Shown one piece after another: positions 29,295 to 38,691 of a stretch of 64,000 nucleotides of DNA. Each line of letters opens with the position of its first letter. The stretch's first letter is position 1. The translations under genes and the position numbers were made by a program. The notes below the pieces were generated by a model. The model made no database searches. It was not told the DNA's origin and was given only the letters and a program-made list of their open reading frames with translations. This DNA comes from an uncultured Flavobacteriaceae bacterium (GTDB taxonomy: Bacteria > Bacteroidota > Bacteroidia > Flavobacteriales > Flavobacteriaceae), in the NCBI GenBank assembly GCA_905181625.1, contig CAJIYJ010000003.1:124001-188000 (forward strand), given 5' to 3'.

Positions 29295-30101
29295 TTAGGC
29301 TGACACATTGTATTCTCTTAAAGCATTGTTAAGAGAAGTTTTCTTATCAGTACTTTCTTTTCTTTCTCCGATTATTAGCGCACATGGTACTTGATAATCT
29401 CCTGCAGAGAAACTCTTTGTATAAGAACCAGGTATAACTACTGATCTACTAGGAATTTCTCCTTTAAATTCAATCGGGTTTTTTCCACTTACATCAATTA
29501 TTTTTGTAGATGCTGTTAAAACTACATTTGCCCCTAATACGGCTTCTTTCCCTACTTTAACCCCTTCAACTACAATACACCTAGATCCGATAAAAGCATT
29601 ATCTTCTATAATAACCGGAGCAGCTTGTAAAGGTTCTAATACACCTCCAATTCCTACACCTCCACTTAAGTGAACGTTTTTGCCGATTTGAGCACAACTT
29701 CCAACAGTTGCCCATGTGTCAACCATAGTGCCTTCATCAACATAAGCACCAATATTAATATAACTTGGCATTAAAATAACTCCTTTGCTAATGTACGCAC
29801 CTTTTCTAGCTACGGCATGAGGAACTACTCGAATTCCTTTTTCTGCATAATTTTTTTTTAATGGAATTTTATCATGAAACTCTAGTGGTCCCATTTCAAT
29901 AGTTTTCATTTTTTGTATTGGAAAATATAATACAACTGCTTTCTTCACCCATTCATTCACTAACCAACCATTACTTGTAGGTTCAGCAACTCTTAAGGTC
30001 CCATTGTCTAAATCCTCAATAACAGCGTGAATAGCTTTTTTAGTATCTTCTTTTTCTAAAAGAGTTCGATCATTCCAAGCTGCTTCAATAATTTTTCTCA
30101 T
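29295..30101 (-). CDS. dapD: Tetrahydrodipicolinate N-succinyltransferase
   Basis: DapD (268 aa) makes N-succinyl-2-amino-6-oxopimelate in lysine/diaminopimelate synthesis. A left-handed beta-helix of hexapeptide repeats is evident (VILMPSYINIGAYVDEGTMV, then WATVGSCAQIGKNVHLSGGV, GGVLEPLQAAPVIIED). Length and the N-terminal helical part (IEDLDNGTLRVAEP) are typical. First gene of the leftward block dapD-tsaC-cca-ctaA. Confidence 0.96.
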   Translation of the reverse strand: MRKIIEAAWNDRTLLEKEDTKKAIHAVIEDLDNGTLRVAEPTSNGWLVNEWVKKAVVLYFPIQKMKTIEMGPLEFHDKIPLKKNYAEKGIRVVPHAVARKGAYISKGVILMPSYINIGAYVDEGTMVDTWATVGSCAQIGKNVHLSGGVGIGGVLEPLQAAPVIIEDNAFIGSRCIVVEGVKVGKEAVLGANVVLTASTKIIDVSGKNPIEFKGEIPSRSVVIPGSYTKSFSAGDYQVPCALIIGERKESTDKKTSLNNALREYNVSA

Positions 30102-30115
30102 ACCATATTTTTATT

Positions 30116-30123
30116 CAAATATA
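30116..30123 (-). promoter_or_regulatory. Putative -7 element of dapD
   Basis: The minus strand reads TATATTTG, an exact TAnnTTTG, 14 bases before the dapD ATG. It is likely the promoter of the dapD-tsaC-cca-ctaA run. Confidence 0.45.
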
Positions 30124-30175
30124 CACTCTAATTAATAAATAGTTTTAGATATTTTAACCTTAATTATTAATGATT

Positions 30176-30183
30176 TAACTTTG
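30176..30183 (+). promoter_or_regulatory. Putative -7 element of ruvX
   Basis: TAACTTTG matches TAnnTTTG and ends 4 bases before the ruvX ATG, so the transcript would be leaderless. Confidence 0.4.
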
Positions 30184-30187
30184 ATGC

Positions 30188-30598
30188 ATGGGTAAGATAA
30201 TTGCAATCGATTATGGATTAAAAAGAATAGGATTAGCTATTACGGATGAGCTTAATATTATTGCATCTTCATTAGATACAGTCCTTAATAGTGAAATAAT
30301 ACTTTTTTTAAAAAATTTTTTAAAAGACGAATATGTTGATACTTTTGTAATTGGCAAACCCGTTCAAAAAAACAATAATCCATCTCAAATTGAAGATGAT
30401 ATTTTAATTTTTATTAAAAAAATAGAAAAAGAGTTTCCTTTAATTAACGTCAGAAGACAAGATGAAAGATTTACTTCGTTAATTGCTAAAAGAGCTATTA
30501 TAAGTAGCGGAATAAGTAAAAGTAAAAGACGAAATAAAATGTTGGTTGATAAAGTTAGTGCCACTATAATTCTTCAATCATTTTTAGAAAACAAATAA
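30188..30598 (+). CDS. ruvX: RuvX/YqgF family nuclease
   Basis: 136 residues with an RNase H-like fold: IIAIDYGLKRIGLAITDE with the first catalytic Asp, VIGKPVQKNN, the Glu of RRQDERFTS, and the last Asp of MLVDKVSATIILQSFL. YqgF acts in 16S rRNA 5'-end processing in E. coli and on Holliday junctions in other species. Start of the tight ruvX-def-mazG operon. Confidence 0.92.
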   Translation: MGKIIAIDYGLKRIGLAITDELNIIASSLDTVLNSEIILFLKNFLKDEYVDTFVIGKPVQKNNNPSQIEDDILIFIKKIEKEFPLINVRRQDERFTSLIAKRAIISSGISKSKRRNKMLVDKVSATIILQSFLENK

Positions 30599-30599
30599 T

Positions 30600-31181
30600 A
30601 TGATTTTACCAATTGTTGCGTACGGAGATCCAGTTTTGCGAAATAAATGTACTTCTATTTCGAAAAACTATAAAGACATTAAATCTTTAATTCAAAACAT
30701 GTGGGATACAATGTATGCTGCTAATGGAGTAGGTTTGGCAGCTCCTCAGATTGGTGAATCATTAAAATTGTTTATTGTTGACGCTTCCCCTTTTTCTAAA
30801 GATGATGAATTAAGCTTAGAGGAAAGGAAAAAAGTCTCAATGTTTAAAAAAGTTTTTATTAACCCTAAAATAGTTTGGTCTTCAAAAGACTTTAATAGTT
30901 TTAATGAAGGTTGTTTAAGTATTCCCGATGTGAGAGAAGATATTGTAAGAGAAAATGAAATTGAAATTCATTTTAAAAATGAACATTTTAAAAATGAAAT
31001 TTTGAAATTAGATGGTCTGTGTGCAAGAGTAGTTCAGCACGAGTATGATCATGTTAAAGGAATTCTGTTCACTGACAAATTAAGTTCATTCAAAAAGAAA
31101 TTGATTAAAGGAAAATTAAATAACATCTCCAATGGTAATATTAATTCAGATTATTTAATGATTTTTCCTGATAGAAAATGA
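30600..31181 (+). CDS. def: Peptide deformylase
   Basis: 193 residues. Removes the N-formyl group from nascent proteins. The three motifs are complete: GVGLAAPQIG, EGCLSIPDV with the metal-binding Cys, and QHEYDHVKGILF (HExxH). An insertion of charged residues around 65-80 (DDELSLEERKK) is typical for Bacteroidetes members. Confidence 0.96.
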   Translation: MILPIVAYGDPVLRNKCTSISKNYKDIKSLIQNMWDTMYAANGVGLAAPQIGESLKLFIVDASPFSKDDELSLEERKKVSMFKKVFINPKIVWSSKDFNSFNEGCLSIPDVREDIVRENEIEIHFKNEHFKNEILKLDGLCARVVQHEYDHVKGILFTDKLSSFKKKLIKGKLNNISNGNINSDYLMIFPDRK

Positions 31182-31945
31182 ATAAAAAAACAAAACTAGA
31201 TTCAATTAGCCGTTTATTAGACGTCATGGATGAATTAAGAGAAAAATGTCCATGGGATCAAAAGCAAACTTTTGAAAGTTTGAAGTCACTAACAATAGAA
31301 GAAACTTTTGAATTAGCTGATGCTATTTCAGATAATAACATCAATGAAGTTAAAAATGAATTAGGAGATTTATTATTGCATATTATTTTTTATTCAAAAA
31401 TCGCTAGTGAAACAAATCTTTTTGATATTTCTGATGTTGCAAAAAGCATTACTAGTAAGTTGATATTTAGACATCCTCATGTCTATGGAGATTTATCAGG
31501 AATTGATGAAAATCAGGTGAAAAGTAATTGGGAGAAATTAAAGTTAAAGGAAGGTAAAAAAAGTGTTCTTGAAGGGGTGCCAAAAGCTTTACCATCGTTT
31601 ATAAAATCAATGAGGATCCAAGAAAAAGTTTCTAACGTTGGTTTTGATTGGGCTAATCGAAAAGATGTTAAAAATAAAATTTTTGAAGAATTAAATGAAT
31701 TAGAATTAGAATTAGGGTCAGGTAATTCAGAAAATGTAGAATCCGAATTAGGAGATTTACTTTTTTCAGTTATAAATTATGCAAGATTTATTGGAGTTAA
31801 TGCTGATAATGCATTAGAAAAAACTAATAAAAAATTCATAAAAAGATTCATGAATGTAGAAAGTCAATTAAAAAAAGACAAAAAAAAATTTAGTGATATT
31901 ACAGAGAAAGAAATGATTGGTTATTGGGAAAAGTCGAAAAATTAA
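31178..31945 (+). CDS. mazG: Nucleoside triphosphate pyrophosphohydrolase MazG
   Basis: 255 residues with two MazG domains: the first has CPWDQKQTFESL, EETFELADAI and ELGDLLLHIIFYSKIA; the second has ELNELELELG and ELGDLLFSVINYARFIG. It hydrolyses NTPs, a house-cleaning role, and in E. coli it also affects ppGpp levels. The start overlaps the def stop by 4 bases. Confidence 0.94.
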   Translation: MNKKTKLDSISRLLDVMDELREKCPWDQKQTFESLKSLTIEETFELADAISDNNINEVKNELGDLLLHIIFYSKIASETNLFDISDVAKSITSKLIFRHPHVYGDLSGIDENQVKSNWEKLKLKEGKKSVLEGVPKALPSFIKSMRIQEKVSNVGFDWANRKDVKNKIFEELNELELELGSGNSENVESELGDLLFSVINYARFIGVNADNALEKTNKKFIKRFMNVESQLKKDKKKFSDITEKEMIGYWEKSKN

Positions 31946-33345
31946 TTATTTAACATTACTTTTTGTTGAATTATAGACTCAATCTCTATTTTCTTTTTTT
32001 CAATTTCTTTTCTAGATTTATCCAGTATTTTATTTTCATTAGATTTATCGTTAAAAAAAGAAATATTATTTTCTAATAATGATAATTCTTTTTTTAAAAT
32101 TTCTAACTTTTTGTTCAATGAATAAATTTCAGAGCTTTTTTCATTCTCACTCATTGAAACAAGCTTAGTCTCAAGTAATTTATTTGTTGAATCTTGGTCA
32201 TTTAGTCCACTGTCCTTAAATATTTTTTTAATTTTTTTATCAAATTCAATTTCATGATTTAAACTTGCTTTTCCTGTTTCTTTCCATTTATTTATAAGTT
32301 GATTAACATCAACTTGTGAAGTTTCATTATATTTTTCAATTTCTTTTAAAATATCAATTTGTTTGTTTTCATTGATTTTAAATTCATTAGCTAGATTTTC
32401 TTTTTGCTTATTAATTTTGTTAAAAAACTTATCGCAGACAGTCTTGAAATTAGTCCAATTTTTTTGATTAATCTTATATGGAACTGGTTTTATGTTTTTC
32501 CATTCTGACTGGAAAGAAACTATTTCTTTTCTGTATTTTTCAAAATCATCCTTTAAAACTAACTCTCCAACTTTTATGATAATGGACTCTTGAATTAGAA
32601 TGTTTTTTTGATATATTTTTTTTAAACCTTTAAAATAATCGTTCTTTTTTTTATAAAACTCTCGAGTTGTATTTTTGTAATTTGTCCAGAACTTTTTTTT
32701 ATTTTTATATTGAATCGGTCCAGTTTTCTCTATTTGATTTTTAATTTTCTCAAATGATGTTATGTTTTTTTGCCATTCTTTTGTCGTAGTTAATTCAGCT
32801 TTAACTATTTCTCTTATTTCATTTATTAGATTTTCTTTTTTTAAATAGTTTTCCTCTAAAATTGAATCTTTATTTTTATCAAATTCAATTTTATTTTTTG
32901 TAATAAGATTTCCTACTCTTTTAAACTCTTTATCAAGTATTATTTCATTTTCTTTTTTTGTCGGTCCTATCTCAAATCTCCATTTTTTATTTAATCTATC
33001 GAAATATTTAGAAGCTCTTACTTTATCTTCAATTACTATTAATTTCTTAGCTTGTTCAATAGTTTCTTTCTTTTTATCTAAGTTGTATTTAATGTCTATT
33101 TCCTTGAACTTTCTGTTAAGATGTAGGTAATCATAAAAATTTTTTATGTGATGTTGGAATGTATTCCAAATAATTACACTTTGACTTCTAGGAACAGGAC
33201 CTATTTTGAACCACTTATTTTGAATCTCTTTAAAACCTAAATACTTTTCATTCATTTTCGTATCTAAATTAATGAGCTCTTTAAGCTCATTAATTAAATC
33301 CTGTTTTAATTTTAGGTTTTTTGATAAATCAATATTGCTATCCAA
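31942..33345 (-). CDS. DUF349 repeat protein, short at the N-terminus
   Basis: 467 residues, highly charged, mostly helical. Repeats contain a Trp-centred unit (NKWFKIGPVPRSQ, KKWRFEIGPTKKEN, WQKNITSFEKIKNQIEKTGP, SEWKNIKPVPYKINQ, NKWKETGK), that is about five DUF349 repeats, followed by a coiled-coil tail. The flavobacterial homologs I know have a further N-terminal segment of 100 or more residues; here the protein begins right at the first repeat, with a TTG start. Function unknown. It converges with mazG with overlapping ends and lies downstream of aroE. Confidence 0.8.
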   Translation of the reverse strand: MDSNIDLSKNLKLKQDLINELKELINLDTKMNEKYLGFKEIQNKWFKIGPVPRSQSVIIWNTFQHHIKNFYDYLHLNRKFKEIDIKYNLDKKKETIEQAKKLIVIEDKVRASKYFDRLNKKWRFEIGPTKKENEIILDKEFKRVGNLITKNKIEFDKNKDSILEENYLKKENLINEIREIVKAELTTTKEWQKNITSFEKIKNQIEKTGPIQYKNKKKFWTNYKNTTREFYKKKNDYFKGLKKIYQKNILIQESIIIKVGELVLKDDFEKYRKEIVSFQSEWKNIKPVPYKINQKNWTNFKTVCDKFFNKINKQKENLANEFKINENKQIDILKEIEKYNETSQVDVNQLINKWKETGKASLNHEIEFDKKIKKIFKDSGLNDQDSTNKLLETKLVSMSENEKSSEIYSLNKKLEILKKELSLLENNISFFNDKSNENKILDKSRKEIEKKKIEIESIIQQKVMLNN

Positions 33346-33374
33346 AATTCTTTTTATTAAGTTATTTTTTTAAA

Positions 33375-34118
33375 TTAATTATTCCAAATTTTCCAACTTT
33401 CTTCTGCTTGAATTTTTAGCATATTCAATCCATTTATTATAAAAGCCTTGTTTTGTTTTGATTTTTTTAAAAATACCGTTTCATTTGGATTGTATATTAA
33501 ATCATAACAAATGTGTTTTTTTGTTATATACTCGTAGGGTATATCTGGATAATTTTCTATATCTGGAAAAGTGCCCAGTGGTGTTGTGTTAATGATTATT
33601 TGACAATCATTTATTTTTTCTTCATCTAATTCTAGATAAGTTATCTCTTCATTAACTTTTTTTCTTGATACTTTTTTTGCTTCTATATTTAACTTTTCTA
33701 AGGCATAAGCAATTGCTTTTGACGCTCCTCCTGTCCCTAGAATCAGTGCTTTTTTATGGCTAGAGTTTATGTGTGGTTTTATTGACTTTATAAAGCCTAT
33801 GTAGTCGGTATTATATCCAATTAAAGTATTGTCAATATTGACTTTAATTGTGTTAATCGCTCCAATTTGTTTAGCATCATAGTCAATTTCATTTAAGTAT
33901 TTGATTGCTTTTTCTTTGTAAGGTATAGTTATGTTTAGTCCTTTCAAGCTAGGAGTTTTTAAAACTTCTCCTAAATTATTAATACTTTCTAAATCAAAAT
34001 TTTTATAGCAACAGTTTTCCATATTCTTTTTCAAAAACTTATCTAAAAAATAATTTTTTGAGAAAGAGTATCCTATGTTTTTACCAATTAGTCCATATGT
34101 TTTTTGCTCTTGAGACAT
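33375..34118 (-). CDS. aroE: Shikimate dehydrogenase
   Basis: AroE (247 aa) reduces 3-dehydroshikimate with NADPH. Visible: YGLIGKNIGYSFSKNYF, the catalytic Lys in NITIPYKEKAIKYL, Asn and Asp in GAINTI and YNTDYIGF, the Rossmann loop LGTGGASKAIAYAL, and DLIYNPNETVFLK. It overlaps the preceding DUF368 gene by 38 bases. Confidence 0.95.
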   Translation of the reverse strand: MSQEQKTYGLIGKNIGYSFSKNYFLDKFLKKNMENCCYKNFDLESINNLGEVLKTPSLKGLNITIPYKEKAIKYLNEIDYDAKQIGAINTIKVNIDNTLIGYNTDYIGFIKSIKPHINSSHKKALILGTGGASKAIAYALEKLNIEAKKVSRKKVNEEITYLELDEEKINDCQIIINTTPLGTFPDIENYPDIPYEYITKKHICYDLIYNPNETVFLKKSKQNKAFIINGLNMLKIQAEESWKIWNN

Positions 34119-35094
34119 TTTTTTCTAAATATAATACTATAAATAAACCAATTAATATCCAAAGAAAAGCAATATAAGTTGACGATTCTGTAAATTGTGG
34201 TGAATATTTTAAGTAAACATTTGAAGAGATTGGATCAATTAATGATTCAGTTTTGACCATAGTATTACTAAACATCATCTTCCAAGGCCATACTATAAAT
34301 AATGAACCTGTTACAAAACCTGTAATCATCTGGTTGATTTTCTCTTTATGTTTTTTAATTAAAACACTCAACATATTTGAAAGAACTATTAGTCCAATTA
34401 ATGAGCCCAACGTAAAAACGAATAATATTTGTAATAAACTAAAATCATGTTGAAAAGTGCTATTTAAATTTATTAAGTTATAAAAGGAATCAAAAAGAGC
34501 ATTTACAGAGTCTATAAGTAATAGTTTATAGTTACCTAATAATATTAAAAGAAATGAGCCTGATATGCCAGGAACTATCATGCCGCATACGCTGACAAAG
34601 CCACAGAAAAATACAAAAATTAAATTTTGGTTTTCATTGACTGGATTTGTAATACTTAATAAGAAACCTATGCTAAAACCTAAAATCAAAAATACTATTG
34701 ATTTTAAATTCCATTTTTTATTGTTTTTTAATAAAATAATTATTGAAGCTATGATCATTCCGTAAAATATAGACCAAACATATAATTCAGATTGTTTAAA
34801 AAAATAATCTAATACTTTAGATGTGGTAAAGTAACTTACAATTATACCAGAAAGAATAGTTAATATAAAATATCCATTGTGTTTTGAGCTAAACTCGTTA
34901 AAATCACCCTTAATTATCATTATAAATGACTTGAAATTTAGCGTCTTTAATGACTCTATCATCTCGTGATAAAAACCGGTTAAAAGTGCTACTAACCCAC
35001 CTGAAATCCCAGGTAATTTGTTGGCAGTCCCCATAAAAACGGCTTTTAGAAAAAGAAATATATAATCTTTTTTATTTCTGTTGTTGTTAAACAT
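34081..35094 (-). CDS. DUF368 membrane protein (PopT-type C55-P translocase), copy 1
   Basis: 337 residues, about 8 TM helices. The DUF368 signature occurs twice as an internal repeat: GTANKLPGISGGLVALLTGF near the start and GMIVPGISGSFLLILLGNY in the middle. DUF368 proteins have been reported as undecaprenyl-phosphate translocases (PopT) that return the lipid carrier across the membrane. I infer the same role. It overlaps the second copy by 8 bases. Confidence 0.85.
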   Translation of the reverse strand: MFNNNRNKKDYIFLFLKAVFMGTANKLPGISGGLVALLTGFYHEMIESLKTLNFKSFIMIIKGDFNEFSSKHNGYFILTILSGIIVSYFTTSKVLDYFFKQSELYVWSIFYGMIIASIIILLKNNKKWNLKSIVFLILGFSIGFLLSITNPVNENQNLIFVFFCGFVSVCGMIVPGISGSFLLILLGNYKLLLIDSVNALFDSFYNLINLNSTFQHDFSLLQILFVFTLGSLIGLIVLSNMLSVLIKKHKEKINQMITGFVTGSLFIVWPWKMMFSNTMVKTESLIDPISSNVYLKYSPQFTESSTYIAFLWILIGLFIVLYLEKNVSRAKNIWTNW

Positions 35095-36010
35095 TTTTGT
35101 ATTTTTTTCCTAAAAAATCTATAATTAAAACTAATACAAACCCAAACATGAAAAATAGTAGTCCACTTATAAATTCTGAGTTCATAAAAGAGTTGTCAGG
35201 AATATATAATTTGTAAAACAATAACTCATCAGTATTAGACTCTGATTTCCAGGGCCAAAGAGCAGGTAGAGATCCTATCATAAAACCAACTAAACAAGAA
35301 AGAGTATAGTTTTTATGTTTATTGTAAGACCATGTTAAGAGCTTTGAAAATAATTTAACACTCAATAAAGCACCCATTACAAATGATAAAAAATTTAAAA
35401 AATATTCAGAATTTAGACTGACAATTTCCTTAATTGTTTTTAACATTGTCTCATATGCACCAAGTAATATTAGTATGTATGCACCTGAAACACCAGGAAG
35501 AAGCATTGCTGTAATGCTAATCATTCCACAAATAAAAAGATAAGCAGGGTTTGTTTCTTGACTACTAGGGTTTAAGGTTAATACTAACAGTGATATCCCT
35601 ATTCCTAATAGATTAAATAGTAAAACTTTTTTAGTCCATTTATTTATTTCTTTAAATAAATAAAAGATACTTGAAGTTATTAAACCTAGGAAAAAAGACC
35701 ATAATAAAATTGGATAATTTTCAATTAGATAAACAATTGAATGACTTAATAGAAATATACTCGATAATATTCCTGAAGCTAAACTTAGAAGAAAAATTAA
35801 ATTATATTTATTCAATACTTCTTTAAACTTTCCTTTTTTAAATAATTTCAAAACATTTAAGTCAAGATTATTTAATGTGAATAAAAACTCTTCATATACA
35901 CCTGTAATGATAGCAATTGTCCCCCCAGAAACTCCAGGAATAATATCTGCAATTCCCATCATCATTCCTTTAATGAACAGCGCTATATAGGGTTTAGAAC
36001 CTTTTTTCAT
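35087..36010 (-). CDS. DUF368 membrane protein (PopT-type C55-P translocase), copy 2
   Basis: About 307 residues, about 8 TM helices, paralogous to the neighbouring DUF368 gene. Signature repeats are GIADIIPGVSGGTIAIITGV and AMLLPGVSGAYILILLGAY. I chose the ATG at 36010 (MKKGSKPYIALF) over an upstream in-frame TTG because family members begin this way. Together with the TPR gene upstream and aroE downstream it forms a leftward operon. Confidence 0.85.
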   Translation of the reverse strand: MKKGSKPYIALFIKGMMMGIADIIPGVSGGTIAIITGVYEEFLFTLNNLDLNVLKLFKKGKFKEVLNKYNLIFLLSLASGILSSIFLLSHSIVYLIENYPILLWSFFLGLITSSIFYLFKEINKWTKKVLLFNLLGIGISLLVLTLNPSSQETNPAYLFICGMISITAMLLPGVSGAYILILLGAYETMLKTIKEIVSLNSEYFLNFLSFVMGALLSVKLFSKLLTWSYNKHKNYTLSCLVGFMIGSLPALWPWKSESNTDELLFYKLYIPDNSFMNSEFISGLLFFMFGFVLVLIIDFLGKKYKNV

Positions 36011-36045
36011 GACTTTAAAATTAAGACAATTTAACAACTAATAAA

Positions 36046-37425
36046 TTAGTGGGTTTTAAAGACTTGTAGATTCGGAAAAAAATTAAAAATTTTTTTAAAG
36101 AAAGCGTATTTAGAAGGGTTGTAGAAATATGCCTTTTTTAAAAAAATAAAAGCTTTGTCATTCTCTGATTTAGTATAATATATAGCAGAAATAAGATAAT
36201 TTATTTCATTTTCAACAGATTTTGGAAACAAATCAATTGATTTTAAAAGCTTATTAGTTAAGATATTGTTTTCAGGAATTTTTATAATTAGTTCTGTTAG
36301 AACCGTAAAGTTACTAATGTTTAAATCTCCAATAGATAAAATTTCATTGAATGCAATTTCAACTTCTTCATATAGTTTTAAACTAAAATTAATTTTAGCA
36401 TATAATTCCCAATAATTAATTTTTTCAGAATTAATTTCTAATGCTTTAATTAAGTTTGTTTTAGCTTCTTTTAACTCTCCCTTTTGGAATAAATTATAGG
36501 CTATTGACATCCAAGCTTTATCATCTACAGGGTCTTCAGTTACTGTTTTATTGTAGTATAGTAAAGCCAGATCTTGATTTCCAAGTTTATCGTGACAACA
36601 AGCAATTCTGTAAAGTGCAAAAGGGTTTGGATCTTCGATTTCTGAAGCAATTTCGTATTTTTCTATCGCTTCATTAATTTTATTTAACTTTTCTAGAATT
36701 TTACCCATTTCAATATAAGCCCCTATAAAACAGTCATCAGATATTATTGCAAAATCAAAGGCTGTTAAAGCTTCTTTGTACAGTTCTTCTTTTGCATATT
36801 GTTTTCCTAATTGGTGCCATGCAATCTCACAGTAGGGATTTGTTTCTAAAAATGAATTAAGATAATTTATTGTACTGTCTGTATCTCCAATCGAATCAAA
36901 ACAATAAAGTACATTATTTAAAACTCCATAATCAAATTGATTATGTTTCAAGTAAAGAATAAAATATTTTTTTGCACTTACAAAGTCATCTAAAAACAGA
37001 TACTCTTTTCCAATTATACTTAATGCTTCAAAATATAAATCTGAACTGTGATCAACTTTAATTAATAATTCAATTGCTTGTTGATGATTTTTTCTTTTAG
37101 ATAAGATTTTAGCTTGCTGAATTAATATATCTGTATTTAACGGGTCTATCAATGAAATTTTTTCAATTAATTTTTCAGATTCATCTAGTTCGTTATTAAA
37201 TAATAAAAGTTCTATCTGTAGAAGAACTAAAGTTACTGAATTCGGATATTGTTCAGTAGCCATTGAAATCGCCTTTTTTGCTAGTGATACATTTCCTATT
37301 TCTAAATAATAAACTATTATTTCTTCAAATTCGTCTGAGTCGAAAAACAAAAAATCATTTGTTTTAAGCATTGATTCAAACTTGAAAATTGAATCACTAT
37401 AATAGTCTTCAAATTCTTCTTTCAT
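36046..37425 (-). CDS. TPR-repeat protein
   Basis: 459 residues, soluble, without signal peptide. Tetratricopeptide repeats run along the whole length (for example YYLEIGNVSLAKKAISMATE, ALTAFDFAIISDDCFIGAY and LALLYYNKTVTEDPVDDKAW). The opening EEFEDYYSDSIFKFESMLK is shared with flavobacterial homologs found upstream of DUF368-aroE, so the neighbourhood is conserved. It likely acts as a protein-protein scaffold; no specific partner can be named. Confidence 0.85.
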   Translation of the reverse strand: MKEEFEDYYSDSIFKFESMLKTNDFLFFDSDEFEEIIVYYLEIGNVSLAKKAISMATEQYPNSVTLVLLQIELLLFNNELDESEKLIEKISLIDPLNTDILIQQAKILSKRKNHQQAIELLIKVDHSSDLYFEALSIIGKEYLFLDDFVSAKKYFILYLKHNQFDYGVLNNVLYCFDSIGDTDSTINYLNSFLETNPYCEIAWHQLGKQYAKEELYKEALTAFDFAIISDDCFIGAYIEMGKILEKLNKINEAIEKYEIASEIEDPNPFALYRIACCHDKLGNQDLALLYYNKTVTEDPVDDKAWMSIAYNLFQKGELKEAKTNLIKALEINSEKINYWELYAKINFSLKLYEEVEIAFNEILSIGDLNISNFTVLTELIIKIPENNILTNKLLKSIDLFPKSVENEINYLISAIYYTKSENDKAFIFLKKAYFYNPSKYAFFKKIFNFFPNLQVFKTH

Positions 37426-37488
37426 TTACTGTAAAGATAGAGTCAGAAGGTATTTTTATTTCAAATAGATTTTTTTCTTTTCAACAAA

Positions 37489-38691
37489 TTAATGAACAGA
37501 ATTATTAATTTGATTTAAAGTTTCAATTATTATGTCACAACCTTTTTTTATTTCACTTTTTTTAATAGTCAAAGGAGGCGTGATTCTGACCGCTTTTGAT
37601 TCGAAGAGTAAATAAAATAAAATAAGACCTTTTTCTAAGCACTTTTTTATCAGCTGATTAACAGTGTTTTTATCTTTTAAAATCAATGCAAGCATTAGGC
37701 CTTTCCCTCTTATTTCAGTTATTAAGGAATGTTTTAATTTGTCTTTGAATAACTTTTCTTTTTCGCAAACTTTACTCATTATTTTTGAGTCTAGAGTTTC
37801 TTTTAAATTTGCATAAGCTGCTGCAGCAATTACAGGGTGACCTCCAAAAGTAGTTATATGTCCAAGAATTGGATTTTCTTTAAATGAACTCATTATTTTT
37901 TTACTTGAGCTCAATGCTCCTATTGGAAACCCTCCTCCTAATCCTTTCCCATACACCAAAATATCAGGAATTATATTGTAATGTTCAAACGCAAATAACT
38001 TTCCTGTTCTTCCCATACCAGGTTGTATTTCATCTAGAATCAAGAGTACACTAAATTTTTCACATTTATTTTTAACTTTTCTCAAATAATTTCCTGAAGG
38101 AGTAATAAAACCTGCGCCACCTTGAATTGTTTCTAAAATTACAGCTGCAGTATTTTTATTTATCTTATTAATATCATCTTCATTGTTAAATTCTATAAAT
38201 TTTATGCCTGGTAAAAGAGGTCTATACCTTCTTTTTCTTTCTTCAAACCCCATAATACTCATAGAACCTTGTGTACTTCCGTGATAACCATTTTTTGCTG
38301 CAATTATTTCTGTTCTGCCTGTCACTCTCTTGGCTAATTTCATAGCAGCTTCCATAGCTTCCGTTCCTGAATTAGTTAAATAAGTATTAGATAAAGATTT
38401 TGGTAAATTTTCAGATAAAATTTTACATAAATTAACTGTAGGTTTTTGAACAAATTCTCCATAAACCATCACATGCCAGTATTTATTTATCTGTTTTATA
38501 ACAGCTTTTTTAATAGCTTTATTTCTATGTCCTAGGTTAGATGCGGATACTCCTGCAACAAAATCTAAATATTTATTATCTTCATTATCATAAATATAAC
38601 TTCCTTTTGCATAAGAAATTTCTAATCCTATAGGATGATCCGAAGTTTGACTTTGATATTTTAAAAAATCTTCTTTCAAATTAAAATTCAA
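37489..38691 (-). CDS. Class III (acetylornithine/GABA-type) aminotransferase
   Basis: 400 residues, fold-type I PLP enzyme of the class III aminotransferases. Visible: FVAGVSASNLGHRN, LTNSGTEAMEAAMKLAKR, VILETIQGGAGFITP, LILDEIQPGMGRTG and the PLP Lys in YGKGLGGGFPIGAL. Flavobacterial relatives are annotated only as aspartate aminotransferase family, so the substrate is open. The start is TTG; no ATG is near. It overlaps the OstA-like gene by 11 bases. Confidence 0.87.
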   Translation of the reverse strand: MNFNLKEDFLKYQSQTSDHPIGLEISYAKGSYIYDNEDNKYLDFVAGVSASNLGHRNKAIKKAVIKQINKYWHVMVYGEFVQKPTVNLCKILSENLPKSLSNTYLTNSGTEAMEAAMKLAKRVTGRTEIIAAKNGYHGSTQGSMSIMGFEERKRRYRPLLPGIKFIEFNNEDDINKINKNTAAVILETIQGGAGFITPSGNYLRKVKNKCEKFSVLLILDEIQPGMGRTGKLFAFEHYNIIPDILVYGKGLGGGFPIGALSSSKKIMSSFKENPILGHITTFGGHPVIAAAAYANLKETLDSKIMSKVCEKEKLFKDKLKHSLITEIRGKGLMLALILKDKNTVNQLIKKCLEKGLILFYLLFESKAVRITPPLTIKKSEIKKGCDIIIETLNQINNSVH

